NCBI GenBank assembly: GCA_022447485.1 | Contig: JAKVCH010000174.1 | Coordinates: forward strand, 1 to 6,587 | Direction of reading: 5' to 3' | Source: Polyangiaceae bacterium | Lineage (GTDB): Bacteria > Myxococcota_A > Polyangia > Polyangiales > Polyangiaceae | Length of the DNA stretch: 6,587 nt | Shown here: piece after piece, positions 1 to 5,884 of the stretch | How the letters are laid out: every line of letters begins with the position of its first letter | Numbering within the stretch: position 1 is the stretch's first letter | The notes under the pieces: model-generated | The model's database searches: none | What the model was told of the DNA's origin: nothing | Seen by the model: only the letters and a program-made list of their open reading frames with translations | Program-made: the position numbers and the translations under genes

Positions 1-955
1 GAATTTCTTCAACCTTGCGCCCTCTGATCAACATATGCCTCTGGTGATCATGTTGGTTTTCACTCAGCTCTCTGTTGGGGCCTTTGCGGTCGACACGTTG
101 ATGAATCTGGACTCAGCCTCGCAACTCTCCATCACCCTCGGTCGCTCTCAAAGTCTCGTCGCCTTGGCTCTAGGGCTTTTAGCTTTGGGGGCCAGCGTTT
201 TCCACCTGGGGCGGCCCCTCTACGCCTTCCGGGCATTTATTGGACTTCGAAAGTCCTGGATGAGCCGTGAGATCGTCGCCTTTGGACTATTTGTGTCCCT
301 GGCAATGGTCTATGCGTTGAGCTACTGGGCAACCCCTGCCTACCAAAGTCTTCAGTTAGACGCTGTTCTAGGACTGAAGGCCCAAGAGCTTCATCGTTGG
401 CTCAGCTACGCAACGACCGCGACGGGCGCTCTGGCCCTGACTTGCTCGATCATGATTTACAAAACCACTCAACGACTTTGGTGGGATGGTCCGACGACAA
501 GTATCAAGTTTTTGGGGACAGCAGCGGTTCTCGGAGTGGCGACCATGGCGCTCACTGTCTCCCTGACGGGGCTCATCTTTCCAGAGCATGAATTAAAGGA
601 AAGCCTTCATCATTTGCTTCGAATACTCATCGTCCTGAGCGTGGGAAAACTCATCTACGAAGCCTCCATCTTTCTCCATCTCTTCGACAAACAACAAGGT
701 GACCTCAAACGAACAGCGCTACTCATGAGGCGAGATCTGGCAAAGGAGACAAGCTTTCGGTTTGCTCTCGGTGCCTTCGGTGGGCTTCTCGTACCATCTC
801 TGTTGATTGCCTCTGATGTAAGCACCTCGTTCAAAGCGCCAACAATCTTTGTCGGCCTTGTGATGCTGGCCTTAATCGGTGGCGAAATTCTGGAGCGAGT
901 GCTCTTCTTTCGGGCCGTCAGTGCTCCAAGAATGCCAGGAGCCGTTGGTCAATGA
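1..955 (+). CDS. DmsC/NrfD-like molybdoenzyme membrane anchor subunit, 5'-partial (probably the C-terminal part of a larger protein)
   Basis: This is an integral membrane subunit that would oxidise quinol and pass electrons, through an iron-sulfur subunit, to the molybdoenzyme encoded next. About eight hydrophobic helices are visible, roughly at residues 4-20, 38-57, 81-98, 121-141, 158-180, 190-213, 241-260 and 269-288, counting from the ATG at position 35. DmsC-family hallmarks are present: FHLGRP (56-61), a following LRKSWMSREI block (71-80), an IYKTTQRLWW block (141-150), and the C-terminal GEILERVLFFRA and SAPRMPG segments. The frame has no stop between the left edge and ATG 35 (it reads NFFNLAPSDQH before the Met), and no Shine-Dalgarno precedes that ATG, so the true start is probably upstream. 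Proteins with an N-terminal 4Fe-4S (DmsB-like) domain fused to DmsC are known, so such a fusion is a reasonable inference but cannot be seen here. The gene ends in an ATGA overlap with the reductase gene, implying translational coupling. Confidence 0.85.
   Translation, partial: NFFNLAPSDQHMPLVIMLVFTQLSVGAFAVDTLMNLDSASQLSITLGRSQSLVALALGLLALGASVFHLGRPLYAFRAFIGLRKSWMSREIVAFGLFVSLAMVYALSYWATPAYQSLQLDAVLGLKAQELHRWLSYATTATGALALTCSIMIYKTTQRLWWDGPTTSIKFLGTAAVLGVATMALTVSLTGLIFPEHELKESLHHLLRILIVLSVGKLIYEASIFLHLFDKQQGDLKRTALLMRRDLAKETSFRFALGAFGGLLVPSLLIASDVSTSFKAPTIFVGLVMLALIGGEILERVLFFRAVSAPRMPGAVGQ
937..941 (+). promoter_or_regulatory. Ribosome binding site of the molybdoenzyme gene
   Basis: AGGAG lies inside the last codons of the anchor gene, ten bases before the ATG at 952. 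The spacing is slightly long, but with the ATGA stop/start overlap it supports ATG 952 as the start. Confidence 0.55.
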
Positions 956-3162
956 AAAAGCTCGTCGACAAAGTTCAGGAGCTCGTACTTGAGCGTTCTG
1001 GCACCTTAACGCGTGAACTCCTCCGTGAGCCCGGTGGCTTTGGTCTCGGCCAAGTACCGAGTCGCTTGAAGCCCGAGACCACAACGACTGCTGTCTGCGG
1101 CTTTTGTAGTACCGGATGCGGACTCGATATCCACCTGAAGGGTGGTACCGCAATCAATCTTAGCCCCGCAAAGGACTACTCCGTGAACCTTGGTATGGCC
1201 TGTCCAAAGGGCTGGGAGGCACTGACACCCCTCGCCGCAAAAGACCGGGCAACCCACCCCCTTCTCAAAGACTCTCACGGGCATCAGAAAAAAGTCACTT
1301 GGGAAACCGCCATCGGCACATTCGCCGATCGAATCAAAAAGATTCAAGCTCAGCATGGGCCTGAATCGGTTGCCTTTATCAGTACTGGTCAAATTCCCTT
1401 CGAGGAGATGGCTCTTCTTGGGAGCCTGGCGAAATTCGAAATGGGGATGCTGCACGGCGATGGCAATACAAGACAATGTATGGCGACAGGGGTCGTTGCC
1501 TACAAACAAGCCTTCGGCTTCGATGCGCCCCCCTATACCTATCAGGACTTTGAAGAGTCTGACGTGATTGTGCTGGCGGGCTCCAACCTTTGCATCGCCC
1601 ACCCAATCATGTGGGAGAGAATTTGCAAGAACCCCTATTCACCTGAAATAATTGTCATTGATCCTCGCAAGACTGAGACAGCAATGGCTGGCACCCAGCA
1701 CCTACCGCTCAAGCCGAAGAGTGACCTTGTCCTGTATTATGCAATCGCCAATCTACTGATTGAAAATGATTGGATTGACCACGAGTACATTGCAGAGCAT
1801 GTGGATGGCTTTGAAGAATATAAAACTCATGTCAAACAATTCAGTCTGGAGATGGCTGCCGAGCAAACGGGCCTCAGTCCGGAATCGATTTTTCGAGTCG
1901 CCGAATCAATTCATCAGGGGAAGCGCGTCTCCCTGTGGTGGACGATGGGCGTCAACCAAAGCCATGAGGGGGTGAGAACAGCACAGGCTCTGATCAATAT
2001 CGCGCTCATGACAGGCAATATCGGTCGCCCAGGAACCGGAGCCAATTCCATTACAGGTCAATGCAATGCCATGGGCTCAAGACTCTTTAGCAACACGACC
2101 AATTTACTCGGTGGGCACGCTTTTGAGAACGAGCTTCATCGGCAAAAGATTGCGCAGATTCTTGAGATCGAAGAGGAAAAAATACCATCCAAAGGAGGTC
2201 TCGCCTACGATCAAATTATGGAGGGCATTCATCGTGGAACCATCAAGGGCCTTTGGGTTATCGCCACTAATACGGCTCATTCCTGGATTAACCAGGCGGA
2301 TGCTCAAGAGCTGCTAAAAAAATTAGACTTCCTCGTCGTCCAAGATATGTACACGTCGACCGAAACAGCCCAACTCGCCGATTTGATTCTGCCTGCTGCT
2401 GGTTGGGGAGAAAAGGAGGGCTGCTTCATAAATTCTGAGCGAAGGATCAGCCCTCTCAAAAAGGTCTGCCATGCTCCGGGTGAAGCTCTGGCCGATTTTT
2501 CCATCTTTCGACTTCTGGGCAAAGCTTGGGGCGCAGGATCGTGGATCGATAAATGGGACTCTCCTGAGGCCGCGTTTCGACTTCTCCGTGAGTGCACCAA
2601 AGGTCAACCCTGCGACATTACAGGTATCGAGGGTTATCAAATGCTCGACAAGCTACGCGGCATCCAGTGGCCTCTACCCGAGGGTGAAACCGTCGAGCGA
2701 CGCAGTCAGCGCCGTCTGTTTCAGGATGGCCAATTCTATACCCCCTCCGGACGAGCTAAACTGCTTTTCGAGATGCCACGAGAGTGCGCTGAAACAACTG
2801 ATGATCGCTACCCCCTCACCCTTCTCACCGGACGGGGGACCTCAGCTCAGTGGCATACTCAAACTCGGACTTCAAAATCAGAGGTGCTGAAGAAACTCTA
2901 CTCGGAAGATCCCTATGTAGAGCTCAATCCTAAGGACGCTCGGGCTCTGAAAATTCATCCCCATCAATGGATTATCGTAGAATCACGCCGTGGCAAAGTG
3001 AAAGCCCGGGCATATATCACCCAAATATGCTCCCCCGGTCAGGTGTTCTTGCCCATGCATTATGCTCAAACCAATCAATTAACCTTCCCTAGTTTTGATC
3101 CGTACTCACGCCAGCCCTCTTATAAGTCCTGTGCCGTGCGGATTCGCACCAACCTTTCATAA
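952..3162 (+). CDS. Molybdopterin oxidoreductase, NasA/NapA-like nitrate reductase catalytic subunit
   Basis: This is a catalytic subunit of the DMSO-reductase superfamily, carrying bis-MGD and one [4Fe-4S] cluster. The cluster cysteines are C49, C52, C56 and C84 (CGFCSTGC, then ACPKG), with the conserved lysine K86 that relays electrons to the pterin. The molybdenum ligand is most likely C176 in GNTRQCMATG, at the place of the NSRLCM motif of NasA and NARHCM of NapA. Other family blocks follow: WWTMGVNQSHEG, GNIGRPGTGANSITGQCNAMG, QDMYTSTETAQLADLILPAAGW, and a C-terminal molydopterin-binding domain with TGRGTSAQWHTQTRT and LPMHYAQTNQL. At 736 residues it matches cytoplasmic NasA/NarB rather than the larger NarG. 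The N-terminus has no twin-arginine signal, so the protein should stay in the cytoplasm. The gene overlaps the anchor gene by 4 nt, so the two very likely form one complex. Nitrate is the best guess for substrate; other oxyanions or formate-type chemistry are possible alternatives. Confidence 0.85.
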   Translation: MKKLVDKVQELVLERSGTLTRELLREPGGFGLGQVPSRLKPETTTTAVCGFCSTGCGLDIHLKGGTAINLSPAKDYSVNLGMACPKGWEALTPLAAKDRATHPLLKDSHGHQKKVTWETAIGTFADRIKKIQAQHGPESVAFISTGQIPFEEMALLGSLAKFEMGMLHGDGNTRQCMATGVVAYKQAFGFDAPPYTYQDFEESDVIVLAGSNLCIAHPIMWERICKNPYSPEIIVIDPRKTETAMAGTQHLPLKPKSDLVLYYAIANLLIENDWIDHEYIAEHVDGFEEYKTHVKQFSLEMAAEQTGLSPESIFRVAESIHQGKRVSLWWTMGVNQSHEGVRTAQALINIALMTGNIGRPGTGANSITGQCNAMGSRLFSNTTNLLGGHAFENELHRQKIAQILEIEEEKIPSKGGLAYDQIMEGIHRGTIKGLWVIATNTAHSWINQADAQELLKKLDFLVVQDMYTSTETAQLADLILPAAGWGEKEGCFINSERRISPLKKVCHAPGEALADFSIFRLLGKAWGAGSWIDKWDSPEAAFRLLRECTKGQPCDITGIEGYQMLDKLRGIQWPLPEGETVERRSQRRLFQDGQFYTPSGRAKLLFEMPRECAETTDDRYPLTLLTGRGTSAQWHTQTRTSKSEVLKKLYSEDPYVELNPKDARALKIHPHQWIIVESRRGKVKARAYITQICSPGQVFLPMHYAQTNQLTFPSFDPYSRQPSYKSCAVRIRTNLS

Positions 3163-3214
3163 GACCTGGCAGAGAGAAGCTGGGGCACCAACTTCAGTCG
3201 AGGAGCGCGCGGAC

Positions 3215-3243
3215 TTGGGAAAGCAAGATGAACAGTCTATAGT
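3215..3243 (+). promoter_or_regulatory. Candidate sigma70-type promoter for the Rieske-kinase genes
   Basis: TTGGGA at 3215-3220 matches the -35 consensus at four of six positions and TATAGT at 3238-3243 matches the -10 at five of six, with exactly 17 bp between them. It is in the 87-bp gap after the reductase gene. The expected transcription start falls at about 3250, which is the first base of the Rieske GTG start codon. Matches of this quality can arise by chance, and the genes could equally be read through from the reductase operon. Confidence 0.35.
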
Positions 3244-3249
3244 CTTGCG

Positions 3250-3636
3250 GTGGCGCAATTCATCCTCTCATCAGCTCCTCCTGAGAAAGACGGAGAAACC
3301 ATCACTTTCGAATTATTCGAAAATGAGCGACCTCGCCAAGGATTCATTTTGCGCAGAAACGGAGAGCTTCTCGCATTTCTGAATGAGTGCCCCCATTGGT
3401 CTGTGGACCTCGACCTCGGAGACGAAGACTTCTACGATCAGAAAATCGATAGAATCTACTGCAAGAATCACGGCGCTCTCTTCGTCTTACCAGATGGAGA
3501 ATGCGAAACTGGCCCCTGTCTCGGAAGAAAATTAATTCGCTTCGAAGTGCAAGCCAACCAAGACGATCTACGCATCCTCTTGCCTCCTCCCTACTCCACT
3601 TCAGCTACCTCTCGGGACAAGAATGGAGCACGATAG
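3250..3636 (+). CDS. Rieske [2Fe-2S] ferredoxin-type protein
   Basis: This 128-residue soluble protein carries one Rieske [2Fe-2S] cluster. The ligand pairs are C47-P-H49 and C71-K-N-H74 (ECPHW and YCKNHGALF). The C47/H49 to C71/H74 gap is 21 residues, longer than the 15-17 of many Rieske proteins, and two further cysteines (C85, C90) sit in the glycine/proline loop GECETGPCLG. I recall other small Rieske proteins of this subgroup with the same loop pattern, but could not check this. No signal peptide or membrane anchor is seen, so it should act in the cytoplasm, perhaps delivering electrons to the adjacent reductase or to a nitrite reductase encoded elsewhere. The start is GTG at 3250: an in-frame TGA lies at 3229-3231, no ATG occurs before the cluster motif, and no Shine-Dalgarno precedes the GTG. 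The last 14 nt overlap the kinase gene. The domain call is firm; its partner is inferred from position. Confidence 0.8.
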   Translation: MAQFILSSAPPEKDGETITFELFENERPRQGFILRRNGELLAFLNECPHWSVDLDLGDEDFYDQKIDRIYCKNHGALFVLPDGECETGPCLGRKLIRFEVQANQDDLRILLPPPYSTSATSRDKNGAR

Positions 3637-5401
3637 TACCTTCGACGAGTCTTCTGGCTCAGGGGAGGAGTATTCAGCAGATTCCCGACAATATGCGGCT
3701 CTGACGGAACTGGCCTCGGCTGTGCCCCTGCGAAAAACCGCATGGCGGATTGTCATTTGGGAATTCATCTACACCCTGGCGGTCGGTGTTGCTCTCGTGG
3801 GTCCCTTGCCCAAACTACTACTCCTCCCTCCCGAAATGGCCGAAGCAACAACGGGGCGTTTTCTGCCTGCCCTTCTGCTTGCATTTATGATTTCTGCGAC
3901 TCAAGCGCTCTGGCTACTCGAGCGCCGCCGCCCTCTCTTAGAGCAACTACATAATCAGGAAGCGGCTGCCAAACTACGACTTGCGCGGCTGAATGATGAC
4001 CCTTGGGTTATCGTCAATAGTTGGGCTCTTTGTACTGGGATAGCGACCAACCTGGGGATTCTAGGGCTTCGCCCCGATGCCTTAGGACAGGCCGAAGCCC
4101 TTCGAGTCGCCCTCTTTGCAACAATTATTATAGCGGCTCTCGCTCTCCCCTTGTTGATGGCCATCCGAAAGCAGTTTGTCAAAATTGTCGAACAGGTTCC
4201 GCCCACAATCATGGCGAAGCTGATTGAATACCAAGTCAGAGGTCGTAAGTTGAGAGGGCGGACGTCTCGCCGCCTATTAGCGGCGATCGTAACGCCGGTG
4301 GTCTTCCTTTCGATTGGCGGCTCGCTGATTGCGGCAACCCATTTACAAAATATTTCTACTCGACTCGCCCTCGATATGGGTCAGCGAATCAGCCCCCTCG
4401 GCATAGCTTTTGAACCAACCCAACCGGTCTTTTGGCCAATATTTCCAATCACGCTTTTAACCGCGCTCTGCGCCGCCTGGGCGGGAATCGCTCTGGGGGG
4501 ACGCCTTTCCCAAGACCTCAGGATGGCGGACCGCGGGGTGCGAATGCTCGGAACAGATGCAGCCCTCGACGGAACTCGTGTTATGCGCCCGGCTCGCTTT
4601 CGCGCAGTCGCAGAATTAGGAGCTTCGATCGAAGAACTATCTGATCGCTTTCGGCTCTTCGCACAGACCCAAGAGCGGTCCATAGCGGCACGAGCCGCCG
4701 CAACTCACGCCCGAGGTCGCTTCTTTGCCAGTGTCAGTCACGACCTCAAAAGCCCGCTCAACGCAATCTTAGGCTTCTCTGAGTTAACTCGTCAGCAACC
4801 CAATTTATTAGCCCCCCAAAGAGAAAGCCTCAGCCTAATTTTAGCTCGTGGTCGAGAGCTCCTTGTCTTGGTCGAGACCATCCTTGACGCCGCTCGGGTC
4901 GAAGCTCGGCAACTACATCTAGAGCTCGATCATCAGAGAATCGAAGATATCCTTGAGGCCGCAACCGCCAAGGGACGTGATCTTACCAACGACAGTAATT
5001 CCCTCATCCTGCTTGACCTTCATGAGCACCTGCCGCTGATTGCAGCAGACTCCCTGCGCTTAGCCCAAGCCTTAGCAACCCTGATCGCTTTCGCACGGCG
5101 CCGCTCTATCCGAGGCAGTATCCGAGTCTTGGCTACCGCAGAAGAGCCGCTGTCATCTCCCGGCCTTCAGAAACGTACCGTGTCCATCCACATCGAAATA
5201 CCCTCATCAAAAATCACGGCACTTGAGCTAGAGGCGCTACTGGCCCCAGATCTACACCCAGGGCAGCATCGCGGTGAGGCTCTCGCCTTACGTCTTGCTC
5301 AAGCTATTATTGAACTTCATGGCGGACGTTTAAGGATTACAGGCCATACGGTTCGAGAGCCGGCTTTCGCGATTGATCTTCAGGGGATAGCCGGTGGCTA
5401 A
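3623..5401 (+). CDS. Membrane histidine-kinase-like sensor with degenerate ATP-binding domain
   Basis: This 592-residue protein is built like a sensor kinase. Six hydrophobic segments lie roughly at residues 43-60, 80-98, 128-147, 160-180, 217-239 and 270-292. A HAMP-like linker/helix follows (about 295-350), then a dimerisation/phosphoacceptor region with H373 in FFASVSHDLKSPLNAILGFS. The C-terminal region aligns by position with a HATPase_c domain: LRLAQALATLIAFA at the N-box, and RGEALALRLAQAIIELHGG at the G2 box. The usual N-box asparagines read as T486 and F490, no DxGxG is present in the G1 area (EIPSSKI), and the G2 glycines after G551 are alanines (A553, A555). ATP binding and autophosphorylation are therefore doubtful. 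The start at ATG 3623 is preceded by GGGA at 3614-3617 and lies inside the Rieske gene, which implies coupling. It may be a scaffold or signal-receiving partner for another kinase. No response regulator is next to it. Confidence 0.8.
   Translation: MEHDSTFDESSGSGEEYSADSRQYAALTELASAVPLRKTAWRIVIWEFIYTLAVGVALVGPLPKLLLLPPEMAEATTGRFLPALLLAFMISATQALWLLERRRPLLEQLHNQEAAAKLRLARLNDDPWVIVNSWALCTGIATNLGILGLRPDALGQAEALRVALFATIIIAALALPLLMAIRKQFVKIVEQVPPTIMAKLIEYQVRGRKLRGRTSRRLLAAIVTPVVFLSIGGSLIAATHLQNISTRLALDMGQRISPLGIAFEPTQPVFWPIFPITLLTALCAAWAGIALGGRLSQDLRMADRGVRMLGTDAALDGTRVMRPARFRAVAELGASIEELSDRFRLFAQTQERSIAARAAATHARGRFFASVSHDLKSPLNAILGFSELTRQQPNLLAPQRESLSLILARGRELLVLVETILDAARVEARQLHLELDHQRIEDILEAATAKGRDLTNDSNSLILLDLHEHLPLIAADSLRLAQALATLIAFARRRSIRGSIRVLATAEEPLSSPGLQKRTVSIHIEIPSSKITALELEALLAPDLHPGQHRGEALALRLAQAIIELHGGRLRITGHTVREPAFAIDLQGIAGG
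5382..5387 (+). promoter_or_regulatory. Ribosome binding site fixing the GTG start at 5394
   Basis: AGGGGA is six bases before GTG 5394, near the end of the kinase gene. An in-frame TAG at 5388-5390 excludes any start further upstream, and the next in-frame Met is at about residue 69, so the site and the stop together fix the start. Confidence 0.65.
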
Positions 5402-5825
5402 AGAACTCAAAAGTTATCGTCTTGAGCTCGTCGACGCTGCGCGGATCGTGGCACGAGGCGAAGAAGTCTCTGTTTGGTATATACGCCAGAACGATGGCTG
5501 GATCCGAGCGAAGGATCACCCGGGTGTTCAGTTGGATACCTCAGTCAGTGAAAATCAAGACACTCGCTGCCCCGCCGGGACTGTCTGGCAAAGACAAATG
5601 GAGCTAAGAGTGGCGCCCAAAACACTTCTATTTTGTCGCACCACTAGCCCTCAAGCCATTCGCTTAAATGTTGCCCAATACTTGGAGCAAGAAAGACCAA
5701 GAGCCGGCCGGCAGAATAGGGAGCACTTCTACTTAGTCGCCGGAAACTATCGCAAAGTCGCCTTGGAGAGGGACGAAGCTATCCGACTTATTCAGGACTC
5801 AAAGCGTGCGCCCTCGAAAGGCTAA
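5394..5825 (+). CDS. Uncharacterised 143-residue protein coupled to the kinase-like gene
   Basis: I do not recognise a family. The protein has no signal peptide and no hydrophobic segment long enough for a membrane helix, so it is probably cytosolic. The first half alternates short strand-like stretches (EEVSVWYIRQ, GWIRAKD, GTVWQRQMELRV, KTLLFCRT), suggesting a small beta-rich fold. The second half is basic and charged (LEQERPRAGRQNREHF), followed by a helix-like tail, ERDEAIRLIQDSK. Two cysteines, C59 and C81, lie 22 residues apart without a standard metal motif. It starts at GTG, overlaps the end of the kinase-like gene by 8 nt, and has a good ribosome binding site, so it is a real and probably co-expressed gene. 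No receiver domain (no D-D-K pattern) or helix-turn-helix is evident, so it is not a standard response regulator. A role in the same signalling or electron-transfer process is inferred from gene order only. Confidence 0.7.
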   Translation: MAKELKSYRLELVDAARIVARGEEVSVWYIRQNDGWIRAKDHPGVQLDTSVSENQDTRCPAGTVWQRQMELRVAPKTLLFCRTTSPQAIRLNVAQYLEQERPRAGRQNREHFYLVAGNYRKVALERDEAIRLIQDSKRAPSKG

Positions 5826-5869
5826 ACGAAAAGGCCTGGGATATCGGGGCTCTGCAATCAGCAGATCTT

Positions 5870-5878
5870 TGCTATGCT
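5870..5878 (+). promoter_or_regulatory. Candidate extended -10 promoter element for the aminopeptidase gene
   Basis: TGCTATGCT is an extended -10 element (TGn followed by TATGCT) in the 59-bp gap between the 143-residue gene and the aminopeptidase gene. The best -35 match at a suitable distance (TCTGCA, 5851-5856) is poor. The predicted transcription start is at about 5885, the A of the start codon, so the mRNA would have no leader. Confidence 0.3.
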
Positions 5879-5884
5879 GGAACT

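Noticed and set aside
1006..1602. 198-codon open frame on the - strand opposite the reductase gene.
   Set aside because: It lies wholly antisense to a well-supported enzyme, resembles no family I know, and is expected as a shadow of the coding strand.
2471..2890. 139-codon + strand open frame inside the reductase gene in another frame.
   Set aside because: It is fully contained in conserved reductase sequence and shows no recognisable domain or ribosome binding site.
3146..3192. Direct repeat GCACCAAC at 3146-3153 and 3185-3192.
   Set aside because: Only eight bases, two copies, one inside the reductase coding end; consistent with chance.
3176..3195. Imperfect hairpin (GAAG c TGG ggca CCA a CTTC) after the reductase gene.
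   Set aside because: The stem is short with an internal mismatch and no T-rich tract follows, so it does not qualify as a terminator.
3228..3242. Four-codon minicistron (ATG AAC AGT CTA TAG) ending seven bases before the Rieske GTG.
   Set aside because: It could act as a translational coupler, but such short ORFs are common by chance and only a vague purine run (GGGAAAG) lies upstream.
3095..3382. 95-codon open frame bridging the end of the reductase gene and the start of the Rieske gene.
   Set aside because: It runs out of frame through both conserved genes and has low-complexity, unconvincing protein sequence; a TTG with AGGAG upstream (3201-3217) in this frame is probably coincidental.
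5851..5870. Small inverted repeat TCTGC-aatca-GCAGA followed by TCTTT between the 143-residue gene and the aminopeptidase gene.
   Set aside because: A five-base stem with a short, broken T tract is too weak to call an intrinsic terminator.
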